DNA of 64,000 nt from Sycobia sp. Sy_11 (taxonomy: Eukaryota > Arthropoda > Insecta > Hymenoptera > Epichrysomallidae): positions 1,233,501-1,297,500 of the forward strand of contig JACCIC010000065.1 of NCBI GenBank assembly GCA_018907035.1. The letters run 5' to 3'. The notes beneath the pieces are model-generated. The model did not search any database. It was not told the origin of the DNA and worked only from the letters and a program-made list of their open reading frames with translations. Position 1 is the first letter of the stretch. The number at the start of each line of letters is the position of its first letter. Shown piece by piece: positions 48,545-62,824 of the stretch. A program made the translations under genes and the position numbers.

Positions 48545-49917
48545 ACTTACGAGAGCACTGGTAGAAAGATGCAAGTGAGCGGCGTGGCAGCGGCAACAGC
48601 TGGGGCAGAAATACGTCGCGCTTAGCCTTTTATAATACACAGGACGCCTGCGCACTCTTCTTCGCTCACACCCCCCCCTCTCTCTCTCTCTCTCTATCTC
48701 TCTCTGCGGATATAATACAGAAAGAGATGGAGGAGTAGGAGAATTTGGACCTCTGACATGGTGCCGGAAAAGAAAGAACGCGAAGGAGAGCGACGGAGAA
48801 AAAGAGCGCGAGACACGAAGAAGTCGAGACCCTTCTCTCTCTCTCTCTCGTCTACGGTACGACACTTCTTTTTATATATGCAGTCTCCCGCTCCTCCTTT
48901 TTCTTTCTCTCATCGTGTCTGCCTCAGTCTACATTTTGAAGGTTCAAAAAAAGGAGGAGAGGAGCCATTGGTCGCGGTGAAATATGAAGTAGACTTATGA
49001 CGTATGCAATGGAAAGTTCTACTTTAATTAAATTCGTTAGGATATATATGCGCTGGGGTTTTGAGGGCGGTGCATCATTCTTGATAAGAGACGAGAGGCG
49101 GGGGAGACGAGAGTTTTTGTTTGAGCGGAAAATGAAAAGTATGATAATTACGAACGATAACTTATCTCTCTTTACGTCTTTCTCACGATCGGCCGCCCAA
49201 CCTCCCTCCCGCCCCTGTTTTTATCCAACTGTCGAATGAGAAGTACTGAACTTATAGCTCGTAGATTTTTCGCCGGCGGAAAGACGAGACAAAAAGAGCA
49301 TTTAAGATATTTCGCGCATAAAGCAAGTTTTAAAGTTTTAAATTTATCTACCTTCTTAAACGCGTATGCGTGTATCTATAAGAAGCGGCAAATAGACCGC
49401 GGTCTGCGTTACCGGACGAGAGATATGCGGAGGTGGGGGCAAAAAGGACGGGCGTAAAGCAAATTAAAAGAGAGAAAAAACAAGAGCAGAGAGCTCGGTG
49501 AAACGGCCAAAGACAAAACCCACGACAAACGCTATTTGTCTTTAGCGCGAATTCCGCGCAATAAATCGTGCTATCTCCCTCTATTATCTGTCGGTGGAGG
49601 CTGCGCCGAAAGAAAGCAAAACGCGAGAGGAGAAAGAGCGCGGAGCGGGGGGCGCTGGAGAAAGACGGGGAGGGGATAGGGGCGAAAACGAAATCGCAAT
49701 CATGAATCTCGCGAAATGAAGCGCGTCTCCTGTCTCTTTCGCTCGCCCTTCTCCATCGTTCCCCCTATCTCTTGTACTTCTACGAGATCCCTCCCTCGTT
49801 TTCGTGTCTCCTACTCTCGCTCTTTTCCTCCTCTCTCTCTCCCTCCCTCGCCCCCCTCGCTCCGTCTCCCGAGTGAAAGAGCGAAAGAGAGAAAAAGGAG
49901 AGCGGCAAGGCATCACG

Positions 49918-49999
49918 ATGACGACGAAGACGACGACCGACGACGACGACGACGAGTGGCATGTGCGGTAGCCCTTCTCTCGCGCGCGCGCGCGCGCGC
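49918..49999. repeat. (GAC)n tract followed by a (CG)n tract
   Basis: Imperfect GAC repeat at 49918-49956 and about ten CG units at 49980-49999. Confidence 0.9.
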
Positions 50000-50546
50000 A
50001 AAAACGTGCCGCAGCTCCTTCTCTTTTATGCAAGAGGAGCTCGGTCTCGCGTACACAAGCCGTAAGGTAGCCGGTTTTACTGCTGCTCTCTCTCTCTCTC
50101 CCTCAAATCTTGATGAGATGATTCCCGAGAGCGGGTGCCCCCACCCTCCTCCTCTCCGCCCTCAACGCTTTCTACTTCTTCTCTCGGCTCGTTCGCTCGA
50201 CTCTACATACAGCACAGGTCGGGAGAGGAAGAGAGGGAAAGAGAGAAAGAGAATTTGTTTATTTCGCGTGTAGAGATAGCTCGAGACGATTTGTTGAATG
50301 AAATGTAAAAGAATTAGTGGGTCGTGACGCCGTCGTTGGAGGACTCGAGGACAAAACGTAGAGAAGCTCGAGAGGAAAAAAACGGAATAAATTTCAATTT
50401 TTATCTATAATGGAATTGTACAATGACGCTTTAACGCATTATACGATATAATGATGCAACAATGCTTTTGATCGATGAAATGACATGTTCAACAAAAAGA
50501 AAAGAAACGAAAAGAGAAGAAAGCTAGTGGTAATAGAACTGGATCG

Positions 50547-50548
<2 letters not shown>

Positions 50549-50614
<66 letters not shown>
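50549..50614. repeat. (AT)n microsatellite
   Basis: Two AT blocks separated by ACATAC. Confidence 0.95.
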
Positions 50615-51679
50615 GAAACAAAGAGAACAAGAAAATAATAAACAATAATGAGCGTGCACGCGCGTGCGCGCTCGGGTACGAAAGCGAGCCATAGAGCAAA
50701 TGAAAAAGCGAGAGATAAAAAAAGGAGGCGCGCCTCTCCAAATGTATCTTGCGAAGAGACGACGAAGGTGGTCTCTACTCTCTCTTTCTCTCTTTCCCTT
50801 GCACGCGCGCACAGGAGACTCGTCAAGGGTCCGCGCACGCGCGAGCGCGCGCGCGCGCGTATACTCGGCGACCAAGGAGGAAGGAAACGAGATAAAAGGT
50901 ATTACCTTTTCCCTTCTCGTTCCAGACCGGACAGAAAGGGCGGGATGGGGGGGGGGAGAATGAGCTCCGGAATAATTGCAGCGCGCCCTCGATGCACCGG
51001 CCCTGGAAAGGCGGGCAGAAAAATTCCAACGAGGGCCACGCGATTAGACGGCCGGAAAGAGAGAGCGATGTGGGTTTCTCTTGGAAAAATGGCGGCGGGA
51101 GGGGAGAGGCCGAAGGCATAGTGTAAGGCACACGAGAATGACTCCGCGGAAAAGATCGTAGGTAGAGAGAAGGATGGAAAAGTCGTCGTCATTTTTCATC
51201 GGGAGGGTGGAAAAAATGTTTTGCCAGCTGTAGATAGGCGTGCCTCCCCTCGGGCATATTCATATACACGGAATTCCCCGATTTTCCCCGATTACGTCGA
51301 CTTATAAGCTTGATTAATTTTAAGCGTGATTAATCGGATTTTTGCGCCGCGCACGTGCATTGTGCACACACGTATAACGTATCGTCGTATATAGTCCAGC
51401 CAATCTACGCGCGCTTAGCTCGAGAATTCAATTTCGCGTCGATGCATATAATGTTGGTAAAGAGAACGGCTTCGTAATTAAAACCTCGCCGCTGGTTCGC
51501 ATATGTATGCGTGTAGGTATACAGATATACAGATATATCTGTGTGTAAAACACGCAAAAAACTGTTGCACGCCGAGATAAAATGTACTCGGGAACTCCAA
51601 GTGGTCGATTTTAAAGCCAACGCTGAAATTTATCAAGAGCAAATTAATCGCTTTTTCTCTCCGCGTACACGTGTATATA

Positions 51680-51681
<2 letters not shown>

Positions 51682-51723
<42 letters not shown>
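51682..51723. repeat. (AT)n microsatellite
   Basis: About 21 AT units. Confidence 0.95.
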
Positions 51724-51726
<3 letters not shown>

Positions 51727-52306
51727 AGGTGGGGGGGGGGGCAAAGACGACTCGAAGACATCGGCAAAAAGCTCCAAAATTCACCGAAGGCAAGAAAAGC
51801 GGGCGGTGCTCGCGTATATGTACAAAGGGGGCACACCAGGAAGAATGAAAAAGAGATGGGAGGAGAAGAAGAAGGAAGCGCCAACCGGTGGGGAGAAGGG
51901 GGTAGGAAAAAATCCGAGTAAGAAAAGAGACGAAGCGCTGGACGAGGTGAAGAAGGCACTTATGCCCCCCAGCTAGAAGGCGAGCTAAGACGGCGTAATG
52001 CCTTCTCCCTTCTCTTGCTACATTATATATATATATGTATATATATATATATAAATCGACCCTCTCCATCGGTCGCGCGTCTTCGAGGCGATCGAGCATG
52101 CAGAATGAGAGCTTCGGCTGTTTTTTCCACGCACCCGCGCGCGAGAAAATCACTCGGAATTTCAAGTCATTTTCTGCATATCTGGCCCCCTCCACGCTCC
52201 GATTATCCAGTTATAAATAATTCCACGGACTCGTTTTCGCGGGCTGCGGATAAGGAGAGCGACGCGCGGTGAATTTTAGTCAACGAAATGAAAAGACGAA
52301 AGTCCA

Positions 52307-52308
<2 letters not shown>

Positions 52309-52345
<37 letters not shown>
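52309..52345. repeat. (GA)n microsatellite
   Basis: About 18 GA units. Confidence 0.95.
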
Positions 52346-52348
<3 letters not shown>

Positions 52349-52449
52349 GAGTAAGTGGAGAAAGGCCCGATGCGCCCATGTGAACGCGCGCGAAGAAGCG
52401 GGTTAGCGGGGTAAATTCTCACCGGATATAATAGGAGAGACGCGCTAAA

Positions 52450-53215
52450 AACGAATTGCATCGATTGCTATGGTGCGAGTTATTTGGAGTAAATTAAGAA
52501 TGCCTCGCAATTTTAGTGGTCCAGTATGCGTTCAATTGCAAAATTCCTAATTTCGCTGCTTGAGGCAATTTCTTGGTTAAAAACTATATGTGATACGGAA
52601 GACAAAACTGTGCAGAGTACGACGATGTTACCTGTCTATACTTGCCAGCGAATACGAATCATATTTATGGTGTATTTCTTACTCGATAAATTTTTCAATG
52701 AACGTTAAACATTAAAAAACACGTCTATTCCTAAGACATTTATTGATTATTGCACAAATTTGAAAAGAGCCTGGATCAAAACGGCTCTACTTGTATTTTC
52801 AAAGAATACGAGTAAATAGTCAAACTTTCCGTTTTCCCAGAACGATCTACGTTGGATTAAAATGACTGTAACTTTTAAAATATCTCATCAATCTTGCTGA
52901 AGTTTTGCATAAATTATATTGTCCGTTGGATTAACAACATATTAGATTTTTAACGACCTGGGAACAGTTTGCTGAAACTATTATACATCCAACAATTTAT
53001 ATCTCGGGCGACGGTGACCCAGTAATTTTTCGAATGCCTCGTATTATATATAGCTCTATGTGTGCGAATCTAGTAGTTTTAGTCTTTGACTATTAAACCT
53101 AACAGTGTCGCTATATTTTACATAAACGAGTTTCTCCGTACAAGCTTAATCGTTACTCGTCTAATATATATATACTTATTTGAAAAAAAAGCAAAGAAAA
53201 GAAACAAGAAAGAAA
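52450..53215. other. AT-rich island
   Basis: Long AT-rich stretch without simple repeats, carrying one 60-residue plus-strand frame (52526-52708) with no recognised domain. It may be a decayed insertion. No terminal repeats were seen. Confidence 0.3.
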
Positions 53216-53655
53216 GGAATTACGCCGACGGTGCAATGAGTTGACACTTTATACGCCTAGAGCTCGAGCCCGTTAATAAAAAGTTCCGTCCAATGCGCGA
53301 GTGTAGCTTTATGCGCCGCTTTACCTCCATTCTATGGAGATTAAATAAAAGCGGCCCGAGGCTGTTCTCTTTCGACAAGGAATAATAATAAAAAGATCCG
53401 AGGAAAGACGAGGAAAGACGAGGAAAAACTCGGAGAAGCTCCAGTTGTATATGTATATAATAGACCGAGGGGGGAGAGACTGCAGTTGGGCGCATAATGA
53501 AAAGTTCGTAAGCTAACGCGGTGGGAGGACCGCGGACTTTGATGCGCGACGCATCCGAGTTGTCGCGCCGGGTTTTATCTTGGGCAGAACGAGAAGTGCC
53601 GCGTTGCGTTAACGCGATTACGGGAGGTGCAAATGAAGGAAATGGACCGAGGAGG

Positions 53656-53681
53656 GACGACGACGACGACGACGACGACGA
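53656..53681. repeat. (GAC)n microsatellite
   Basis: About eight GAC units. Poly-Asp and poly-Thr frames here are repeat artefacts. Confidence 0.93.
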
Positions 53682-54067
53682 GGCGTTCGCGAAAAAAAAA
53701 ACTCCCCGCTAGCCACCGCAGTCATATCGGAATATCTTCGCCGAAGCTGACTCAGCGCCGTTACCGTGGCTTAGCGCCGGGGACGAAGGGCACGCTGCAC
53801 TATGTTCTCGTTTCGATTTCTATCTTCTCCGATTCTCTCACTCCCTCTCTCTAAATTCTAATTCTAAAATGCTCTCTCTCGCTCTCTCGCTCCAATGCTC
53901 TCGGAACTTCGGCAGGGTTTTCGGCTCGCGCCGTCATCGCCCATTTCCATAATATAGAGTCGGCGAACGCTCCGCGCGGATTATCGTTATTATAGAATTA
54001 TATAATGTCGCGAACCCGAGCGACGTCGCGTGTACTAGCGGAGAGAGCTTTAGCGGCTCATTCTCTT

Positions 54068-54069
<2 letters not shown>

Positions 54070-54115
<46 letters not shown>
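54070..54115. repeat. (CT)n microsatellite
   Basis: About 22 CT units. Confidence 0.95.
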
Positions 54116-56203
54116 TAGTGCCCGAAGAGACCTCCATTACGTATAAGGTGCGCTTTAACGAGGTCAAATTTCGGGCGGCGACACTGGATTTGGGAAGAAA
54201 AACGACGACTCATCCGTGTACGTATAGATAAAACATCGGAGATAGCAGGGGCGAACAATGCGCCCGGGCTGCTCATCGCTCTTTCCCTCGTTAGGTACCT
54301 ACATAGGTATACCTGCCAAAGATTAAACGTCCCTTTTGTGCCTGACACACGGGGAACTCCCCTGTTTCCCTCTATATTAGATACAGACGACGGGTATCCT
54401 GATTTAGTATGTTTTCATAACTCGCAGCGTATCGTGTTTCTTTAAATGTAAAACTATTTTCTGCCCCCCCCCTTACCGCTCTTCCCCCAACCTGGTCACG
54501 TGGTAGCCCTTTGTTTCTTGGTTACTTACACGCTGTTACGCGCATTCCTTTCATTACATTATATATATATATATATATACGTACATATACGTACACCTGT
54601 CGCGAGGAGCCAAGCCGCCTTTTTTATTATTGCGCAATGTTGTGTACACGCGTGGACAAAAATACAACACAATCGGGATCCTCGCGCCGTCATTTTTTCC
54701 CCCTTCTTCACCCTTCTCTTCTTCTTTTTCGTGGCTACGTGAGAAAGGATATGGAGCGAGGGAGGATGGTATAGAGAGAGAGAAAGAGGACCAAAAAATA
54801 AACGGTCGCGCGAAACGACAGATCGAATTACACCACGTCAAGATCGGGTAACCCGAGCTAGTGGTGCCGTTTCGCGCCGGACGCACCGCGATCGTTTCAT
54901 TAAGTCAACCTGCGGCGCGGGGAGGGGGCTGCTGCCTCTGCCTCACCCTTCCTGCGACGACGGTGTCCAGTGTACGGCCGTAAAAATTCTCGCGCACTGC
55001 CGCCCTCTCGTCACTTGCACTTTGCACCGGGGCGCGGTTCGCGAGACCGAGCGGGACTCCATTACCCCGAGGCGCGAATTGCGAATTAAGGCGCGTATAG
55101 ATGACGCAGCCGTTGAGTGGAGCCAGGAGAGACGGGGAGAGATGGATAGATAGGCGGCGCGCGGTCGAGGCGACCGTGGAGAAAGAAGATGCGATCCCGA
55201 GGAGCCGGGGCGTCGTCGAAAAATATGGGATTACCATACGGTCCGACGGAGTGGACGAAGGAGCGGGTGGAGAGGGTGGGGGGTCCGAGACACTCGTGAG
55301 AGAATATTCACCGGAGAGGCCGTGCGTGTCTCGTGAGATTTCCTGGACGAGGAGACAGAGCGCAAAGGGTTTCGGCAAGAGAGGGCGGAGGAGAATTCAC
55401 GGACTCGTATATGACTCGACGCGTGTGAATGTGTGGGAGACGTGTATGTACGTCTGCGTGTGCGCGCGGGCGCGAGCCGAGGCCGTGTTGTGGGAAAATC
55501 GATGGAGATGCGAGAGGAATTTTGGGGGCTGGCTCCCTGTCTTGGCGCCCGCTCTCTTCGGCGTCCAGACAAGTGACTCGGGATCGAGGAGAACAGGTGT
55601 CGCGACCATAGAGTTTTTTTCATTATTTTTATACGTATAAAGAGAAATGTTGGTCTATGTTCCTTGATATGTTATTCTCATTCGGTTAATTGCTTCTTTC
55701 ACGATCGATTGCATTATATATAGATTAGTCTGCTCTTAATAATTAAAAAAAAAAATTTACAGAGAAAATCGACGAATAGTGAAATTCTTTATGCTCCGTG
55801 AGTGCGTTCGATTTTCCCGATACGCAGCTCTTGCTTCGATCCGCTCCCATCGGATTAACCTCCACCTCTGTACTACTCGGAACGTATGTACGTTAGGGAC
55901 TACTTAAACGAGCTTAAACAACGTCACGACACTATCTGCGACCGTCTTTCCCAGCGCTTCCCGGAACGAGCGCCGCGAGCCTTTCACGAAACGTCTCCAT
56001 TACAAGCCGTCTGCGGCACACCGACGCGCGTCGCAGGGACCAACGCGTAGTCGCGCGTCGTCGGGCTTGGAAAAATCGCTCTCCCAAAATAAACTCTCTT
56101 TGGGCTCGCTGCGCTGGTTTATATCGCTGTGCATCGCCTCGTCCACAATGCGTCCGTATACGTACGAAGGGCAATGTGTCTCGTTGTATATAATACGTGC
56201 GGC

Positions 56204-56205
56204 GA

Positions 56206-56258
<53 letters not shown>
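56204..56258. repeat. (GA)n microsatellite
   Basis: About 27 GA units with one interruption. Confidence 0.95.
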
Positions 56259-56260
<2 letters not shown>

Positions 56261-57941
56261 CAAAGAGCGGATCACGCGCACGAAGAGGCACTTTAAATAC
56301 CTCTCGGGTAGAGCAGGGCAGGAGAGCAGGGAAGAGAGAGGAATCCGCAAGAGTGCCCGCATGTCGGTCGCACGAAGAGAGCGGGCGAACGAGGAGGAGG
56401 ACGAAGAGGAGAAGGGCAGAACACGCGAGAGCGACGCGGCGGCGAGGGAGGAGAAGGCAAGTTGGAGTTCGGAGCGGCCGCCGCGGCCGAGGCCGGATTG
56501 TTTATTGGGGCCGGGAGAGCGACCGCGGGCTGATGCGAGCGCCGGGCGACTCGCTGCGGCAAATTCGCGCTCTGTACTTACACGGCGCGCCAGTTTGTAC
56601 CCCCCCCTCCCCCCTCAACCCCACTCTTATTGCATATACAGTATATACTCCGGAGGGGGCGCGCGAGCGACACATCGGGGAAAGATCGAGGCACGGATTA
56701 CGCTTATATATATATATGATTCGCGCGAGCTCCGATATTTTTTCTCGTTTTTTTTATTTATACGATATTTTCAGCTGCGAGGGAAATTACGCGCGATATA
56801 AATCTTCTCCCATCCTGCGCGCATGCTCGGGACTCGAAGTGTAGATTCCGATCTTTTGTTTTCTCGACAGAACTGTTAATTTTGAATTTTTCACAAGACT
56901 CATATTCGTACCAAAACTAGCGTAAAATATATTACGCAAAGCCGTTTCGTCTCTCGTCCCCGTATGCGCGCGTAAGGCTTAGCTGCGCAGCGCCTGCACG
57001 CGGAATATACGTATACACCGACATAACAGCGAGTTATTCCACGAATGGCTCTGTGTACATCTACCTTTGTCGCTAATTGATTACGCAATCAATCCGGTGT
57101 ACCGCTTTGCCGATGTCGGATCGTAGATCAAAATGCCAGAAATTTATTGGCCTGGGCAACGGTCGCGTTTGACTCGCCGACGCGAAGGTTCGCAGCGGCA
57201 GGCGCTTGCCCCGCGCGGTTTGCGATGCGCTCGGTCGACGTCGAGAAACGTAAAAAAGAAGCGAAGAAAGGTTCGCCTAGCGGGATGCAACCGCGAGTCT
57301 ATTTTTATTTGCACGCTGTACTGTGACAGCAATGCTTGTAATTATTGATAGCGTTGTTAATTGCAAAAAAGTCTAGCGAGAAGAAAGGGAATTAAAGAAA
57401 GTTTGAATTAAGGACGGTGGAAATCCGGCTCGAATTCTTGCTGTACAAGTTCTTTTCTTATAGGTCAAGTAGATGCTACCACCTACCGTCGAGCGGGCGA
57501 ACTAACCCACCGAAGCCGTTGGCTCTCCCGCGCGGTCCGCCGTCGACCCTCTTCCCGCATTTTCGAGCCGAATCTCTAAACGCCACGTGGCCCAATTTCT
57601 CGTGTCCAAATAAGAAAAGAACGAACGAAAAAACTAATTCAAGCTCCGCAGCGGGACGCGCGCTGTAATTGAAACGTCGGACAGCGCGGAAGTGTCCCCG
57701 GCCCGGCTTCTCGGCTCGCCCGCAGCGCGGGCGAAGCGATAAGCGACGGCGCGTGCGTGCGCGACCGGATCATCTAGAATCCGGCGATCCCATTAATTTA
57801 ACGACGGCTGTATATTCATGCATCGTATAAGAAGAAAGAATGAATGGAAAAAGAAGAAGGTACGGGGACACAAACTCGGCGCGGGCCGTACAAAAATCGA
57901 ACCAACACCCGCTGCGCGAGGACGCATAATAATATAAATTC

Positions 57942-57942
<1 letters not shown>

Positions 57943-57973
<31 letters not shown>
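57943..57973. repeat. (TA)n microsatellite
   Basis: About 15 TA units. Confidence 0.93.
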
Positions 57974-57978
<5 letters not shown>

Positions 57979-58103
57979 TGCCCCGCGCAACTCGGCGGCG
58001 GACCCGGAGGAAAAGAGATGAATAGAGACAGTACAGCCGCGCCAGCAAGATTGGCCGCGCGTGATGTGCGAGAGATTAAAAAAATTTATTTTTACCCCGT
58101 CGC

Positions 58104-58106
<3 letters not shown>

Positions 58107-58146
<40 letters not shown>
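58107..58146. repeat. (TA)n microsatellite
   Basis: About 20 TA units. Confidence 0.95.
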
Positions 58147-58149
<3 letters not shown>

Positions 58150-61100
58150 GTTCACACGCGGAGTATTTATATTCCGACAAGAGAGAGAGAGACAGAGAGA
58201 GAAGAGAGAGAACGAGCGGGCTGGCACGCGCATTTTTGCGCGACAACTCTTTCCACATACTTTTTCGCGCGCGCGTGCGCCCACTTGATGTCCTGTGAGC
58301 GCATTTCGGTCGCCGGCGCACATACGCCCGAAGGATCAAGATGTTCCTTTGAAAATATAACGACCGCTTTGAATTACTGCTTCGCGCGCGGTCGGCGATA
58401 ATTTAGATCGTATCGGAGAGGGCGAGGGAGGAGGAGGAAAAGATTATTATTTTAAATATTTTTATACGCGCCTCGCAACGTCAAATATTTCTACGGGATG
58501 CAGCGTGATGCTTTTAATATATATACCCATATATGTGTGTGCGTGTGGGTAAGAAAAGACAGTCCGACAACTGCCGTACCTTTGTCACTGAATATATACA
58601 GCAGTTGTAAATAACGAACGAGATGCACCCTCGTAGTATATATACATATACACATACGTATTTATATACGTGTATAAAATAACGATAAAACACGCCAAAT
58701 AACATTCCCGACGCGTATGCCCAATGTTTATCACGTACGCCATACACAGGAACCAACGCACGCACGCACACGCTCTCGAGGGAAGATTTCCCGGGCGAGA
58801 TAAAGTGACCGTCGGCCTTAATTGAAAAAAGACCCGTTCGCGCATAGGCGTTCGTCCAACGCATCTCTGCGAAAATCCTCGCTCGGCTCGTTCCACGCGC
58901 GAAGGATTCGCGCGCCGCCCAAACTCGCGATACATAATATAATCGGGCCCATGCCGATATCGCGTGTTATAACGTAGAAGAGAAAGAGACAAGGAGGTGG
59001 GAGTCGGAAATACGGGAGCGACTGCAGTACCTCGTCCAAAAGAGTGAGAGAGACAGAGAGGAATCGCGAGACAGGCAGAGGAAGAAGGCTCTGCTGCGGC
59101 AACGCGTCGCTCCGAGCGTCGCGCAGCCGAAAAGCGAGCGAGTGTATTATATACAGGGGGAGGAGGACGGGGCGATGCGGGGAGAGGGGCGAAGTCCCCA
59201 CCGAACAGCCGTTCACGCCCCGCGCTCGAGTTTTGACGCTATCGTTCGCGGCCATCTGTGCCCCGCGCTGGCGAGCGCGGCGCGGCTCGGGATCCCCCCG
59301 ATGTGACGCGCGCGATGCCTGCAGCAGCCTCGCGCGCCGAAGACGCGCACGCATGCGGGTATACATACGTGTATATATAGCGCCCTCGTACAACGATCCA
59401 TCAACCCAACTCGGCGCGTATAGCTGCCGCGTATAGGGCGGGCGCTCGCTGCATTTCCTTCGAGAGCGCGTCCGGGTCTTTCTGTTTTTTTTTTTCGGCC
59501 CTGTCGCCTCCCACCTCCTCACCTGTAAGCCGCTCTCCTCCCCCTTTTTTCTCGTTTTCTCCCTCGATTTCGAAACGATTTTTTTGCTGCCCCCGTTCGC
59601 GTTGTTGATCGATGAGAAAAATTGCGCGCTCCCCGCCGGAGCGAGCGAGCGAGCGAGCGAGAGCAGACTCACTGACGCGTCCAATTGAAAGATCGCCGAC
59701 GCTCTCTTTGATTTATGGACGGGGGGCCTTTGTTTTGCCATCGGGACTTTTATTCAGTTGCTCGCTGTGCGCATCGTTGATTTTTTTTTCACCTCTCGCA
59801 TGCGCTCCGATTCGCCTTTCTTCTTCATTTTGTACCGAAGCGAATTGATCGATAAAGATCGAAGAGATATTATTAAGTTATCGATTTATGCGTCGATATA
59901 GGCTGGGCTTCATTACCGGCTTATATAAATAGAACTGCGCGATACGGAAATGGAGAATGACTTATTGGCTTTTACATAGCGCGTAATATAACAATCGGAT
60001 CTCCGAGGATATACTACTATATTGGAGAAGAAAAAAGCTCCGGGAATTCCAAGAAAAATCCATTTCCCCGAGTCGGAATCAGTTCCCCTCCCTCTAAACC
60101 TCTCTCATCAGCGGCATTCGATATCTATTAGAGCAGGGAGAAAATCCCTTAATCTTCGCGGTAGCATCCGTAAAACCTGCGGATAGCGATTTTCTCCCCC
60201 TCCCCCCTCCCTCCCGGCTCAAATCGCAGGAGCGAAGGAACCCGCGCCGCTATGCCCTCGGGCAAAAAGTTACACTAATCGCCTCGGAAGAGACATTCCA
60301 CGGAGTCTTCCATTTACCTTGGCCTGTTTGTTTTTGTCGCGGTCTCGATCTTTACCCCGCCCCTCCCCCGTGATCCTCGTTGTTTTCGCCGTTGCCGAGA
60401 GGGGGAAAAAAGGACAAGCCTATAAGAAAGCGAAAAAGAGAGGCAGTACCCCGCTACGCCCCTTAATTTTCACTCCGGATCGACGGCGCGAGCTTATCTT
60501 TCGAGCGCAGTGCGCGCTTGCGAGGCTTTTCGAGCGAGACGAACGACTTCCAAGACCGCGCTGCGCGCGCGCGCGCGCTCAGCGGCGACGATTCCTCTTC
60601 ACCCGGCGACGAATCATCCGTGACCAAGTTTGCCGAGAGCGATGACGGTTTAAGCGGTAATTTAGGTTGACGCGCGCCCGCGGACAAGAGACGCGTTCGG
60701 CGGGTGGGGGGTCTTTGTTTTCAAGCGCTGGGAACTTTTCCCGACGGGAGATGGTTGGATCGGACGCGTTCTTGCCCTTTCCCCAATGTAATATGACTGT
60801 TATGTATACGCGCGACTTAACCAAGCTTGGTAAAGCCTTTCTTGTGCGACGGGATTAGAACCGACCGAGAGAACGACCGAGAGATAGCATAATAACAACT
60901 ATTCGAATACAGGTAAAGACTGATTAGCTTTTTTGTCTCGGTGGACGCACCGAATGTTTACTGTAATTACACAGTAACGCGATTTCCTTTCCCGTCGAAG
61001 TATTGTCATCGCGTATCGTGATTATTCGCGCTGAAAACAATTTTCGTTAAGAACCAATCAGCATTAAAGTTGTCGAGAATCATCGGTCTCGTCGGTATAT

Positions 61101-61820
61101 TAGCTTTTCGTACTTGTATAATTATCGAAAATAAAGCCTATTCGTTCCCTTGATTGCAGTTCCTGAGAAACCGGAGGAGGTCCCCTCTTCCGTTTATTCG
61201 CGCCTACGCGCACCGAGCACATCTCCGAAGGACGGAACTCACAAACCCGGATGTATTTCCGCGACGCACGCTCGCCCGAGGAAACGAGAGTCGACCCCCT
61301 CGCGAGAAATTCCCTGGCCCCCCTCCGCGCAATAACGAAGGCCCCGGAGAAAGGCGGCGGGGTGGAAATGTCGAAAGTTCACGAGCGACCTCGAGCGTAT
61401 AATACGTCCCCGATATCTTTGACGCGCCTACACCGAGCGCCCGCGCGCGCACTTCCTCGAAGGAGGAGCTCGTCCTCATCCCCGGACGTTTTTTTCGGAT
61501 ATTTTTGGACCCGAAGCGCGGAGCTCCAATACGAGCTCTCGGCCGTAAAAAGTCTCGAATTACGCGGCGTCTAGGAGGGTGGGGGACGTTTCTAAATCTC
61601 CGCCGCGATGGTCGATCGTAAAGTCGAGGATTATACCGTCGCCCGAGCGCGCGAAAAAAAAAACGAATCCGGCCCGCCTCGGATAAAATCGCGGGCGGAG
61701 CCCGCTAAAATCGAGAGCCGCGGTGGCCGGCCGTAAATAACGCTAACGTATAATATCTCGGCTCGCGGCCGTTTCTGCGGAGTCGTCGACGTCGAGCGCG
61801 CGAGCGTCCGGGACTAACGA

Positions 61821-61848
61821 GAAGGCGCTCGATCGAAGAAGCGCCTTC
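61821..61848. repeat. 9-bp inverted repeat with 10-nt loop
   Basis: The arms gaaggcgct (61821-61829) and agcgccttc (61840-61848) are fully complementary around a loop that includes cgatcg. This is too short for a typical pre-miRNA. Confidence 0.8.
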
Positions 61849-62824
61849 CCTTGGCCCGTGCGGGCTTTAAATCGCCGCTGATCGCTCTATTCTTCGCGTA
61901 CTTAATGTAAACGTCGCGAAACGGAAAGGGGGGGGGGGAGATGAAGCAAAACAGACACTGCGCAAAAATTTCGAACGGTCCGGCAATATAATTCTCCCGG
62001 CGCAATATACCGACTCGATTAACATAGGAAAGGCATTTACAACGGACGGGCCTCCTTCTCGTACGCACATAAAATTACCATAGACACGCGCGCGTATAAG
62101 CGAGCGCGCGCTCGAAGACACGGCCCCGAAAATATGTGTTTCTCTGTCGCGCGCGCGCGAGAGAGAGAGAAAACGCTGTACAACTAAAAACTCCTCCTCC
62201 TCCTCCCGTCCCCTCCTTCCCTCTTCCTGAATAAACGTTTACTCCTCCGCCTTTTCCCCTTCCTCTCCGTCCCCGCTTCTCGCACGCGTTTAAGTCAGCC
62301 TCGAGGGACACGACGAGTACACAGTGCCGCGTGTACCTATATGGTCGAGGGTCCGCGCGTGGGTGGTGGGTTTTTTTAATTACCCCGGACACCGTTGGTT
62401 TCCCCGCGCGCGTCCGTCAATTTGTCCCGGAATTGAACGAAACGAGGAGAGAAAGAAAGAGGGGGAGGGAGCGAGAGACGGAGCGTCGAGCGATTTTCCC
62501 GCGTGCACTGCTCGCGCTGGCTCTCGAGGCTTATTAAGGGAGACTAATTACGCAGGCCCTCGGCCCTCCGCCGTCGTTGCATGCATCGCGTACCCTGGCA
62601 CTGCACGTGTGGTACACATTGGGTGGAAGAGCGGTGGTGGGGGGGGTGGCGGGCTCGCCAGCGATTGATTGATTATGCCGGCTGCGTGGCGCGCGAGCCC
62701 CGAGAAATAAGTCCTCCGCGTGTGCTAACGACCCCGGAATATTAAATGCCGCGTCGATTCTCCAATCGACTTGTAACTCACGTGAGACCCAGCAGAATTT
62801 ATTGGGAGCATATCGCCGCTCGTG

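Noticed and set aside
53627..53712. Poly-aspartate / poly-threonine frame.
   Set aside because: It is a translation of a (GAC)n repeat with no coding context.
59510..59535. Minus-strand cttacag|gtgagg as a further ratchet site.
   Set aside because: The upstream transcribed-strand sequence is purine-rich, so there is no pyrimidine tract for an acceptor.
58818..59741. 307-residue minus-strand open frame.
   Set aside because: Low stop density is expected in GC-rich DNA. The translation is Arg/Ser/Ala-rich without a recognisable domain.
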